A DNA stretch of 64,000 nucleotides from Typha latifolia (lineage: Eukaryota > Streptophyta > Magnoliopsida > Poales > Typhaceae): contig CM034105.1 of the NCBI GenBank assembly GCA_019914945.1, positions 1,426,001 through 1,490,000 on the forward strand, read 5' to 3'. The notes beneath the pieces are model-generated. The model had not been told where the DNA came from. It worked only from the letters and a program-made list of their open reading frames with translations, and made no database searches. This document shows positions 47,206 to 59,413 of the stretch, one piece after another. Each line of letters starts with the position of its first letter. Position 1 is the first letter of the stretch. Made by a program: the position numbers and the translations under genes.

Positions 47206-48269
47206 TAACGATAAAGATCTAATTAGATGGCCAATTATTCTTGTATGTTGGGATGTCGATTTATTTAGATCTTGTACGTAGTTTCGTTTTAAGGTTGATG
47301 CTTATTATTTTCTTGTTATGCTGGTAACGGAGCTATTACAAATTATCTCCTTTTCCATCTATGTGTCAAGCTTATAATATCTGTTTGAAATTAGTAATAC
47401 GGTATACCTACGTAGTTTTCATTTTCATTAATAAATAAAAATACAAGGCTTAGAATCTACTCAAGTGTGGAATTATGAGGTAGAGAAACAAACATGCCAG
47501 ATCTCTAAGGTCGATGAGATGGCTTCTAAGGCAAAGCTGGTATGATGTGAAGCACTAGGGGAAGGTTCTTCTATCATTGGGGGTAACTTGTTTATGCCTC
47601 CTTGTACAACATTTGCAAGTGATGCGTTGGTCCCATCGATTTGGATTCTTATTGCTTTCAGACATCAAATAACAAATCTTTTAGGTGTGATCTTGTTTGC
47701 TTTCTCATGATAGTGGTTTTGTACCATTCCTAGCTACACCTTTTTATCTTTTTATCTTATTCTCTATGTTTGCCTTATGGTTAGTAGACTGTCATTTACT
47801 AGATTATCAAAGTCATTAACCTAAATGTGAGTATGCTTTGGAGTAATCGGTTAGTTAACATAATATCTGAGTAAAAAGATTTAGATGTTCAATCTCACCG
47901 GACCTAAGTTTTATTTAGAATATAAAACTTGCACTATTTAAATTAAATCTACTTTTTAATTCTATCAAAAAAAAAAGAAAAGAAAAAAAGAAGAAGATCC
48001 ATCTTATATTAGCCTGTTCAAGTTACAACAGTAGTGGATGGAATCTTTCAATCTACAAACTGAGTGACAACTTGAGATGCCTTTTCCAAGGGATCAAAAG
48101 GGAAGACATGATCCGCCATTGAAGGTGAACAGGGAGAACGTTCTGACCACCACCATTGCCGTGCTTAAAATTTTGAGTCAACTGCCTTAATTTACTAAAA
48201 CTATATATAATTCCATGCAAAGATTCCACTCACATCTCACTCAATGAAACGTTACATGCAGAGCTGACA

Positions 48270-48273
<4 letters not shown>

Positions 48274-48304
<31 letters not shown>
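48274..48304. repeat. AT microsatellite
   Basis: About 15 uninterrupted AT/TA units, intergenic. Confidence 0.95.
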
Positions 48305-48305
<1 letters not shown>

Positions 48306-50233
48306 TTGTACCATTGGTGAGTGGACCACGGAGCTAGCATTAATATGAGTGTATAGATCTATCATCTATTCATCTCTCCTCCTGAGAGTGGGATCGACTC
48401 TTTTTTAGGACCATCTTTGGTGGGTCAATGGAATTGACTGCTTGCATAGTTTCAGGGGAGTAATACTCTTATATCATAGGGTGTCAAATGAATAATTTCC
48501 TTTACCCTGCAATGTGATAGGCTGCTTGGGTAGGCATGCTACAATTATAGGGGGATTTATCAATGATTTTTAAATAACCATGATTAGTTATATGCAACTA
48601 ACATAATATTTTCATGGAAATTATGATATTTTAAAAATAGTGATAAATTATGATATTTTGAAAGTTTTTTTGGTAGTTATGTAATTATTTTTCTTCTTTC
48701 TAATATAAGAGCCCACCTGCTAATAATGTTATTTTTGCTGTGTTGTAATTTTTCCCCAGGTAGAATAGCTATTTAATTAAAAGAAAAAAATATCTCTCAC
48801 CTACAAGCTTTTGCTAAAATAAATAAAATAAAATAAAAATCTGCAATTCCATAGTGACAAATTGAATATTTATCTAGTAAAGTCAACTGCTTCGTCCACA
48901 ATAAATAATATAATTACACATAAAAATTGCATGGCCAATGATGTAATTTTCCTCCCTCTCTCTAAAAAAAAGAAAAAAAAAACCAAATATCCTGCATAGA
49001 CGCTTATAATAATAAGTTAATAATAACTTAAAACTTTTATATGAAATTCGTCATGGTGCACGTCTAAGGCAATAAATGTGGCACTTTGCCTACTATAACA
49101 TCAAGTCATAGAGCAGTAGTAGTTGGAGAAATTTATTCGTACTCAACTTAGATAATAATCACAAAAAAATTTTAGCCCTCACCCACCCTCCAAAATTCCT
49201 CCACTTTGCGATCTCTTTCTGTAGAACAATTAATAATTAAACCCCACCCATTAACTCCGGCCAATCAGTGTATTTGGTCACCATTTTCTGAGTTATGACC
49301 CTAAATTTTGTCTTTATTAAAAGAAACGCCCTTATTAGTGTCTTTTCCGGTTTCTTTTGCAAATAAATAACTAAAGTATAGCCGTGTTTATAAAAGCTAA
49401 TTTTTTCGACATAGATAACTTGGCTGCCTCCTTTTCCAAGTATAGGGATTTTTTTAATATAAAAAATCACTTATATTATGAACTAGGGATAATTTTATTT
49501 TGATCCCCGAACTGTCTTTAAATTATTATTATTTTTCGCATATACTCTTTGAATTATTTTATTAATTATATACACTTTCTAAATTAAAAAAATATTTATA
49601 TATACGTTCTTAAATTAAGAAGAAATATAATTATACTGACATTGAAATAAACTATTTATAATTCGAATTCTATCTTAGTGGCCTTTCTAGAAAAAGTCCA
49701 TGTCTTTATAAAAAATTAAATAACAACTTATTGTTACCATGATAACACATTGCTATTGCGTTGCAAAAATTAGATAACCGGTGAGATGGTATTTCATAAT
49801 AAGGCTAAATGTAGGAGGTCATTTGAAAAACTAGGGTAGGCTAAGGATTAAGAGATCTATAATTAATGTGAGGGCATTTTAGTCATATTGTAATTTTCCC
49901 AGCAGCGGGGCAAACACCGTTACCGTTATCTTTCTTATGTGATGTGATGATGCTTTCTCGGAGGAAACTGGCGATGCCTTGTGAACACGGCAAGGTGTGA
50001 CGCACGCCGAGCCGAAAGCCAGGAGAGTGTGGTGCCATCGACTTCGAGCTCGGAGGTTGCGAAGTCGGCGTCGTTTTACTGCGGTACGGTCGCCTCCGCC
50101 GAATCCTTATAGAGAGGCGCCTCCGCCATGAGCGCTCGAAACCGAGCTCCCGTCATCTTCGGATCTTGAGTGGAGTCCGGTACTTGGCTGTGCGCCAGAA
50201 GAAGGGGAGAGGTGCTGAGTGAAGAACAGGACG

Positions 50234-53200
50234 ATGCCTCTGGTTCGGTTCGAGGTGAGGAACGAGTACGGATTGGGAGATCCGGAGTTGTACAGAGGAG
50301 CGGCGAAGAGGGAGGACTCGAAGGCGGTTCTCGATGGGGTCGCGGTCGCGGGGCTCGTGGGGATCTTGCGGCAATTGGGGGATCTCGCCGAGTACTGTCT
50401 CTTGGCTTTTCTCGTTTCTTTTTTGGTGACGCGATGGGGTTTTGGTGTCTGGATTGATGGTTACGATTTCCGGTGCTTGAAATTTGAGTTTAATTTGAGC
50501 TCTAGATGAGATTTAGTGTTTGGCTCTTTTAGATGGTAGGATTCTTTGCATTCTTAAGCCTACTCTTACTGTATTTAGTACCAGATTGACTTCTTCTTGG
50601 GATGGGTAGGAGTTGCCTCTGTGACTTCTTTGCACTCAATTGCGTGTGGTACTGCAACTGGGATTAGGTTCTAAGTTTTTCCTCAAGGTTGCTCTTTTAA
50701 AAAAAAAAAAAAAAATTCTTTATGGTAGATTCGAGTTCTTAATAAGATTTTACCTTTTGATTCTTTTAGGTGGTAACTTTTAACTTGCATTACATATAAG
50801 GTATATGATACTTAATGAAGAACACAACTAATTTTTACAAGTTGAAAGTATTCTCGGCAAAGTTTGGAGGCTTCATGTTAAAATTCCGATTGCATTGCAT
50901 ACAAATTTAAGTTTACTCGACCACTCATATTAAAATTCAATTTGCTTGCTGTTGATGGTCTGTTGATCTGTCTGATCTTGTGAATTGTGTAGTTGATCAT
51001 GTCTGTACTGAGACAAACTTTTGCAATGCCACAGGTTTGCTGCAGATATCTTTCATGACCTGCATGAACAAGTGACAGAAACAGCTGCAAGGGGCTGTAA
51101 AGTGCTGAATCGAGTGCAAAACATTGAAACAGCACTTCCATCTTTGGAGAAGGCCGTTCAGGGACAGACAGCCCACATACATTTTGCATATGTAGCAGGT
51201 ATTAAGATACCTATAGAAATTTTGTCATGTATGATGGCAAAATGGGTATTAACTAATATGCACCTTTGGTTTGTTCTTCCAATGATCCTTCTGGCTGAAC
51301 TTGTCATCCATATCCTTGTTCCATCTTGGTAGGAAATGGTTAAAATCTGTCTTGTAAAATAATTGGAGATACATTGGCTCGAGGAATTCTACAACTATGA
51401 CTATTTCCTGCATCATGTAACATTTGATGCATCACTAAAAAAATATAGATTATGAAATAGGGTGTCTAGATGAAGACAGGAATGGTAATCTTATGACACA
51501 TATAAGCCAAAGAAACAAAATAGACAGATTCATATGTCGTCGTGCTATTTCACTGACATAGGGATGTTAAATAAGACAAACCGTGGTTTATGGCTGCTAG
51601 GTTCTTTCATTTGTTAGTGCAGAACATTGGTGAGGTTTGTTTAATTTCTTGATATACAATCTCAAATTCAGGTTGTGACTGGCATACCCATATTCGGATG
51701 AAGCAAAGCCACCTATTATCGAGTGATTTGCCACGCTTTATGATGGACTCATATGAAGAATGCCGTGATCCGCCGCGTCTGTACTTGCTTGACAAGTAAG
51801 CTTTGCATGATTGCATATACATATTACAGACCTCCATATGCATATCTGTGTACTAAATCTGGTCTCACTTTCCAGATTTGACAGTGCTGGTGCTGGAGCT
51901 TGTTTGAAGAGATATTCAGATCCATCGTACTTCAAGACTGCGTGGAATATGGAAAAAAAGGAAAAAGCTGAGAATATACACAGAGAATATAAAGCTCCGA
52001 AAATCAAGGTACTCAGTGCTTTTGTTTTCATATATCAAATAAAAGTCCTTCTCTAATTTTCATTTTTATTGTACCCTTGGAATTGCTTATATAATATAAA
52101 ATATGGCAACCCCTAGTCCCAGATATTCTAATATTTTCCTATAATATTTTAGTAAGTACGCCAGTATAACATTATTAATTAAGAGTAACATTTGTTCCTG
52201 GAATTAAAATTCCAGTTCTTCCGGGTTATAAAACCAATCAAATATCTTAAATAGTACTCAATAAATTCAATCCTTTTATGGTGGTGTGCAATTGCCTGTG
52301 AGATGACATGCTACAGTGACAGCGCACAAGTTTGATGATGCTCAACTGATGGAAGTGGCAGTTTACAAGTACCAATCTGTGCATAGTCATTTTGTTGCTC
52401 TCTTTAACTGCCACATCATATTCTTTTTATGTGGCTCTCCAACTTGCAAGAAAGTGAAAATCCCTTTGAACTTGTGGCTGTGCCCATGTTTGGGCATATT
52501 TCATATTTGTTCACTAGTAAATTAGTCAACAAACTAAGGCAGTTTTTGCTTAGCGTATAAGCCTCCATTATTTGCGAATTAACTTCCCCTTATTTATAAA
52601 TAGCATCCAATCACCACTCTCTCTTTAGAAATGTGCTTAAGTATGATTAACGTGCATAACATGAAGTTGTGCACATTTTTCTATCTCAAGTGAGGGAGTG
52701 ATAAAATTATCACACTTCTTTCCTTATCAAAATGTGTATAAACTCCTTATTTGCATTTTTAGCTTATACACTAATGAAACACTGCCTCAATTTTGTATAC
52801 TTCCTTTCAATGCTCTTAAAGAATCTTTCCGTCCTCAATTATCTTAATTGAAGTGGTGTTAGCCACTTAGAACAAAGTTTTTCCTATGGGAAAAAACTGT
52901 TCAATATTTGATGCTTCTGTTATATGTAGTCCGGAACTTCAAGTATGAACTTTTGATTTCTTAGACACGTCATTTCCTGATGCTTAAGAGTCTGCATTCA
53001 CAATAGAACCTGACTATCTTTCTTAATATATAACTTACACAGAGAAAAGTATCACGGTTTAGGAATGGTGAATTTCAACGTGGACTAAGTCCATCCCAGC
53101 AGGATAGCAGGTACATCTAATTTTTTACTAAAGGAATTTGATTTATTCAATATGTTTTTCTTATCTTAGACTGTAGGTAGAATCTCAAATCTATGTCAAA

Positions 53201-56200
53201 CAACTTTGCTAGCAGAACACGGTTTGCATCTCCAAGCACAAATGGACAGACCTCAGATAACAGATCTACACCTGATATGAAATACAATCCTGACCTTTCT
53301 AGTAGATCCACTTCTTTTGGTTCGAAGACCAGGTTGAGCTTTGTTGGAAATGTTTTAGAATCAAACCCTTCAGTGATGCCTGATGAGATAGATTATGATA
53401 AAATATCTGATGCTAACCTAAATAATAAACATAGCGATGCCTCTACATCCATTCTACATGACGAAGTAAATGGTAATGGTTCAACAGATGATTCTCAACA
53501 TGATTCCTTGGTCGAACAAAGTGTTCCCAGATCACCTTCTTCTACCTGGGATGAAAAAACTGAGATAGTTAGGCCTACAAGTCCCATCTCTTGTGATGAC
53601 ATAATTATGGACAGGGTTAGGGAGTCGGAGTCTCTGCATATGAGCTTTGAACAGCCGTGCAGAGACCATGTCAAAATTGAAAACTTGGGAGAACAAGGGA
53701 TCATATGTGATATTGCTAAAGTGCCAGTATCATCATCTGTTCCAACTAACTTTGATGAAGTCACCAGTGGGGCAGAGAACTATATGGATGCACTGAATAC
53801 ACTGGAATCCGAAACAGAAACAGAGGCTGAGTGCCAAACAAAAAGGGAGGTGAATGCACCTCCTAATTGCGATTCTCAGGTATTTAAATCTGGAGATAGA
53901 ACACAGTCCCTTGCTGCTCAAAATGGTGAAATATCTTCTGCTGAGGCTCTTAGTACATCTCATGGTTCCATGGACCAACATGAGTCCCAAAATTTATCAA
54001 ATATGGTCACTTCAGATAGTTCAGTACATATGCTCTTGCCTCAGGTTAGTGACTTATCTCCAAACCTAGGGTGTTCTGTTGTCAATGATACTCCTACAAA
54101 TAATGGCCATGATGCTGGTAGACAGACTGTCTGTGAAATAAGTGGTTGTGATTTGTCTTCTGAGTCTAGCATTTCTAGTGAGCAGACAAGTTTTGCCAAT
54201 GAAACAGTGTCAAAGACATGGATAGCTCAGTGTTCTCCTACTTCTGTTACTTCTGGTGCATCTTCCACCAAACTTTGGACAAATGCTTGTCTTTTTGGAC
54301 TTGAACCTTCGAAACCTCCGGAAGGTGCCCTGAATGTTGTGAGGGAGGAAACTGTATCTGCTTCTAAAGATCCTGTCTGTGATATTTCAAGCAACAAGTT
54401 GTGTGTTAGATTGCACAATAGTGCTGTTGCAGTCAAATCAGATGCAATGAATACACTAGATGGGAGTGTGTCCAATAATTCCGACTTTGTGGGGAGAATG
54501 GATGGAGAACATATTAATTCCACAAATGAGAGCAGTTTAATTTGTGATCAATTGTTTGTCAGAACATCTATTGCAGTTCAACCAAATGATCCTTCCAACT
54601 GCATTCCAAGTTTTGAGGACAATCAACATGGTGATAAGTCTGATAAGCTGAATTCCCCTAGTGAACTTCATGAAATTCAAGACAACCCCACAAATGGCAT
54701 TCATGCTTACTCTAGTGGAACTGACCTGGCAAGAAAATGCAATGTATCTGCAGTGGCTGATTCACCAGTGGCTTATAGTATTGAGCCAAAATATTATGAT
54801 CCATTCAACAGCACAATGAACATCTCATCCAGCTTTTCCGGTCTTGCTCATAGATTGCTTGCTAATACTATTCAAAGAAAAGGTTCTCTTACTTATCCTG
54901 ATGACTCCGCAGCATCTGGAGCAGTGAATTCTGATCCTAGAAAACCTGAGGGATCTTCCCTTCTAAGTAATAACAATATAATGCCAAATGGAGTTGTCCC
55001 TCAAGCATCTTCTCTTCTAGATAAAATGCCAAATGGAGTTGTCCCTCAGGCATCTCATCAAGCCAAAGAAAAGGTTGCACATGGATCAACCAAAATGTCA
55101 AGCTCCTCTGGTCCTCATCATTCTGGGCAATCTTCCCCGCCACTTGAACATATGAAAATCTCCTTCCATCCTATGAATGGTTCTGGGATCTCCAAACTAA
55201 AGTTGGAATTTTCTAATAGCAATCTCCATGAAAATGTTGATGATTTGATGTTTCCGACATTTCAGTTGCTTCCAGGATCTGATTTTCATTTGGCAGATAG
55301 TGGATCTGAATCAGATGATGACACTTTCTGTAGATCGTGTCCATACTCTTCAGAGGATCTTCTCAGTCCTCATTCGTATTCAAATTCTGAGCTGTGGGAG
55401 CAAGAAGATGTAATTGGATATAAGGAGCATGAGTTATATGATGATTCACACAAGATTCCATCTTTACCATCCATTTCTTGTTATGCGGGGCTTGAGCAGA
55501 TGAATCTCACCAGCATAGGTAGAACCTGTGCATTAACAACAATGAATGCTGAGAATGGGAGAGTATCTCTTGAATCTCTTCCTGCTATGGACCTTCCTGG
55601 TCTTGACTCCATCACATCTTTGAACAGTCAACAAAGTGAATTTTCTGATTCCCTGATACAAAATCAAGTAAGTTTGACATCGGAAAATCAAAACGAGATG
55701 CCGCCCCCACCCCCTCTCCCTCCAATGCAATGGAGGATGACAAAGTCATCAGTTGGTGAGAAAAAGAATGCTAAAGTTGATGACATGTGTAACCAGTTGG
55801 ATGGTCTACAACCAAATTTTACTTCTACGCAGCAGCAAGTTGCAGCAACGGCAACACCTTTCTCTGGGTCATTGCCACTACAACAGCTCAGAAAGATGGT
55901 ATAGTACAATTTTCTGTTCAACACTTTGCTAAAAGTTTTCAATTAAGAGAATGTGAAATTTAGTAGATTAGCTCTTCTAATACACATTTATACCTTTTTT
56001 GTGTAGCTCGATTCAGAGAAGCCAAATGATAAGATAAAACCAGATCATTCACCGAAGATGAAAATAATGCAGGAAATGCTTTGTCAAATCAGGAATAAGG
56101 TAGTCTTCATTTTAAAGATAGTAGTGCTTTCCTTCTGTCCTGTTTTATTTATTAGCTTCCATGAGTTTCTTGTTGTAAGTTTTCCAAGAAGAATACCATT

Positions 56201-57484
56201 ATTTTGACATAAAAACAAGAAAATGGGCAAGCAGTTGCACATTGAGTATCATCATCTGCATCTTGGATGAGGTTAAAGCTTCAAAAATAATGTCATGGAA
56301 GAAGTAAGCATCTTTCAATCTTGTCTTTTAGTGTCATATAATTACTGAAAGAATGTAGTGGCATATAAATGGAAAGGTTTGAGAGGGATATTTGTAAAAT
56401 AACACTTAGAAGATAATGGTTCTTTAAAAGCTAATGATGTGAGATATCTTCTTTAGTTATTGGAGAACTTAGACAACGAATAATATAGGATGATCTCTAT
56501 CTAGGGCTAATAACTTGATCTGATTTATTTATTTTAATGGTAACTATAATAGAGAAAAATTATGCATGTTATTGTGTTACACCACAGCCATTGATCAGGA
56601 CTGCCAATCATGTTGATGGTTTATCTTATCCTACTATTTTGGTTATATGTGATGTTTAAAAAATATTGATGTTTCTAATTATTATATTTGATCAATGCCT
56701 GCAGCAGGATAAACAGAAGATTAATGGGCACGAGAAGAATGATACATTGATTCCTAAGGAATTAGATGAAAGGGAGGAGTTGCTCCATCAAATCAGAAAT
56801 AAGGTATCTCAATTAAATAATTGGAGTAGCTTCTTTATAAAGAGGCAAGAAATGAACGTGAACTGCAATTCCCTTTTTCTTTTTTTCCAAATATCATTTG
56901 TATTGTATGTGATTCTTCTGCTAAGTTGTGGGATAGGAGTTGAAATAGGCGAGGTCTGGCAATTTACTGCCCTTTAGGTCAGATTAACATTCAGCATGCA
57001 ACTCTGGTTAGAAAAATTATTTGGCAAAACTGCTTTTGGATTTTGTAGCTTTTCCTTTCCTTTTATGAGAAAAGTGTAGTAGACCCAGCTATTTATTATT
57101 AGGAGCATGACAAAGTGTTTTTGGATTTCATCATAGCTACTTTTGTCTTATTAAAAGAGTTGTTCTATTTAGTTACTATACAAAAAGGTTGTTATTCAAC
57201 ATGTTGCTATCCTGTAGACATTCAACCTGAGACGTACCACCACATCGAAGCCAAGTTTGACAACTGAGAATGCCACCAATGGTAGTGTTGTTGCAATCCT
57301 GGAGAAAGCAAATGCAATCCGCCAGGTCACAGTCATCTCAATTTTTCCTTTTCTTTTCTCATTTTTCTTTCTTTTTGATAAAGCAATGTTTTCATTCTTT
57401 TCATAATCTCTTTCATCTTTTCTTTTTCAGGCGTTTGTGGGTAGTGATGAGGGCGGCGATGATGATAGTTGGAGCGATATGTGA
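50234..57484 (+). CDS. SCAR: SCAR/WAVE family actin-nucleation activator
   Basis: About 1226 residues; subunit of the SCAR/WAVE complex that activates Arp2/3 downstream of ROP GTPases in cell-shape control. Ten exons: 50234-50391, 51035-51198, 51672-51795, 51876-52008, 53043-53110, 53216-55898, 56007-56099, 56708-56803, 57218-57325, 57431-57484. The N-terminal SCAR homology domain (about 1-190) starts [20 protein letters not shown] and includes [21 protein letters not shown] short basic stretch follows (RKVSRFRNG), then a long disordered Ser/Asn-rich region in the 2.7 kb exon, a Pro patch ([13 protein letters not shown]), a WH2 motif ([15 protein letters not shown]), the connector [14 protein letters not shown] and an acidic tail [12 protein letters not shown] with the Arp2/3-contacting Trp. 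Exons 6 and 8 have TAGCAG and GCAGCAG double acceptors. Length is typical of the SCAR2/TUT1 group; which paralogue is uncertain. Confidence 0.93.
54981..55070 (+). repeat. 45-base in-frame tandem duplication within SCAR
   Basis: Two copies begin at 54981 and 55026, each encoding [10 protein letters not shown]; the first unit continues SLLDK. The DNA copies are nearly identical over the first 30 bases, indicating a recent duplication in the disordered region. Confidence 0.85.
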
Positions 57485-59372
57485 CATCTCAACAAACAGA
57501 GATGCATATATATTTCTTCTATATATTCAGCTTAGTGCAAGCTGAAATGTAAAATAGCATCCGTTCCTTTAATGTAATTATATTTTGATGGCCTTTCTTA
57601 GTTCTTTTTGTTTATTTCTATAATTATTCTTATGTTAGATACATATGGTTGTGAAGACATAGGGTTCATCTTTGTGTATAAATCTGTTTTCATCATTAAA
57701 TAGTGACAATGGCAGATGAAATAGGTTCGGTAAGTTGCTTTTCTGATGAGTTATAAAGAGAAGAAAATCATTTTCAATCTTTTGGATGATAACAGATGTT
57801 TTAACCCTTCCCCTACACTTCTTTTTTTTCCCTTCTGAAACCGCCCTCTACACTGGCATTTAGAGATTGCCATTGTCTAGATGTAAAAGATCTATTAAGC
57901 CAACTATTCGATAGAGTGGTTTTTATGTTTACTTTGTAAGTTTGTGGTGATTAATTCTTAAATCCTCCCTGCTTTTTGGACATCTTGGAAAATATTAATT
58001 TTTAAATTGATTATGCTAAACGATCCAGGGAGCATTATTATCTCATCTATTTTATTGCAGAAAGCATTAATGAATTACCATCTAGTACCTATTTTATTCT
58101 CAAATGGGTGTCTATTGGGGGTGAATGGCATAACAAATTTTCTAATTGGGTGAGTGCAGCATCATTTGCTATATCTGATCCTGGAAAATTCTATTTAATC
58201 AAAGAAGTGGACTTCAAATAAAAATAATCTACTTTCTCATGTTGCAGCAGAATTTCTCAGTGACCTCTTCAATAGATCACACAGCTTCACACTACCACTT
58301 ACACTTATCTAAAGGCAGCGAGCTCCTAATTTCAAAGGGGGGGTCTCACTTAGTAATTTCCCATAGTTTTCAGAGGAGGAGGGGGCCTTATATCAAAATT
58401 AGCACTAAATTTTTAATATCCACTGTCTATAGAAGAGTGTTGGAATATGCATCAATAAAATATCCTCCCCTCTCTTCATCTTGTTTCTCCTAGTGCAGAC
58501 TTGGACCTTCTCGCCCTAAGTTGGCCAAATTTATCAAGCTCGATCCACTAGTGTGCATGACAAGGGCCTGAGAGAAGTGCTAACTTCCACTCTATTGTTC
58601 TGTTTTTGGCTTTTAACCATCTGTTTTGAAGCATTAATTAAGTTTTTAAAATCTTCTCTCCGGTTCTGTTCAATATACTTGCAGTGTTGAAGTACAACTA
58701 CTAATAATTCGATCAATTGGATTTGCGATGGTAAGTTACAAAGAATGCTATGAGCTATCTTGAGCACAAGAAGGATCTCCTTTTACACAGTCAACCTGGT
58801 AAACTTGGCCCAGGAGGTGCAAGTTGCTACCTTAGGAGTAACAACAAGCCTACAAGAGGACATCTTTCATCTTTCCTTTTCGTTTATAGTTTTTGGATTA
58901 TTACACGTAGTAGCACGTTTGATATTATTGGATTTTATTATGTATGGAGTTCCTATACATTAACTTTATAGATGGGTCATATTCTATCTTTTTTCTCATG
59001 AAAGAATTTTCCTATATATATATATATATATATTAAAGAAAATTCGTAGATGCAAAAAATTGTTAAGGTTTAAAGGTACAATTTGAACCCAGAAGTGAAT
59101 TAGTTCATTGTTCATGGATATGATTTTGAATAACTAAACTGGCTATCAAATTATAGTGTTATTATATCTAGTTGTAAACAAACTCTGATCAAGAGGTTCA
59201 AAAGACATCATTCTAGACAACCAATATTAGGCATACGTAGATAGATAAGTCAACATTATACTTTGCCTCTCAAACAAGCTTAAAGGCATTCCAAATTCAC
59301 CATATATCACGTGCATAGCGCGTGGAAAGAGTAAAAGAAGCCCCCATTGCATCAAAAGCGAGCGATCTCGAG
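57485..59372. other. Intergenic region between SCAR and ALG9
   Basis: About 1.9 kb, AT-rich, with an AT microsatellite near 59013-59031. No gene recognised; frames near 58.2-58.9 kb are short and unlike any family I know. Confidence 0.5.
59308..59313. promoter_or_regulatory. G-box (CACGTG) in the ALG9 promoter
   Basis: Palindromic CACGTG within ATATCACGTGCAT, about 100 bases before the ALG9 start codon. This core binds bZIP and bHLH factors. Functional use is inferred from position only. Confidence 0.4.
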
Positions 59373-59398
59373 CGAGAGAGAGAGAGAGAGAGAGAGAT
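59373..59398. repeat. GA microsatellite in the ALG9 leader
   Basis: About 13 GA units ending 15 bases before the ALG9 start codon. Confidence 0.95.
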
Positions 59399-59413
59399 CA
59401 ATAGAAATAGGTT

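Larger units (their letters stand above)
44874..50233. other. 5.3 kb intergenic region
   Basis: AT-rich with two inverted-repeat elements (45.6-46.05 and 46.72-47.2 kb), an AT microsatellite at 48.27 kb and poly-A-rich patches (47970-47995, 48965-48985). Short frames near 46.3-46.6 kb have no recognisable product. The last 350 bases are GC-rich and should be the SCAR promoter and leader. Confidence 0.5.

Noticed and set aside
58239..58493. 84-codon frame between SCAR and ALG9
   Set aside because: No family resemblance, AT-rich codon use like the flanks, no splice context.
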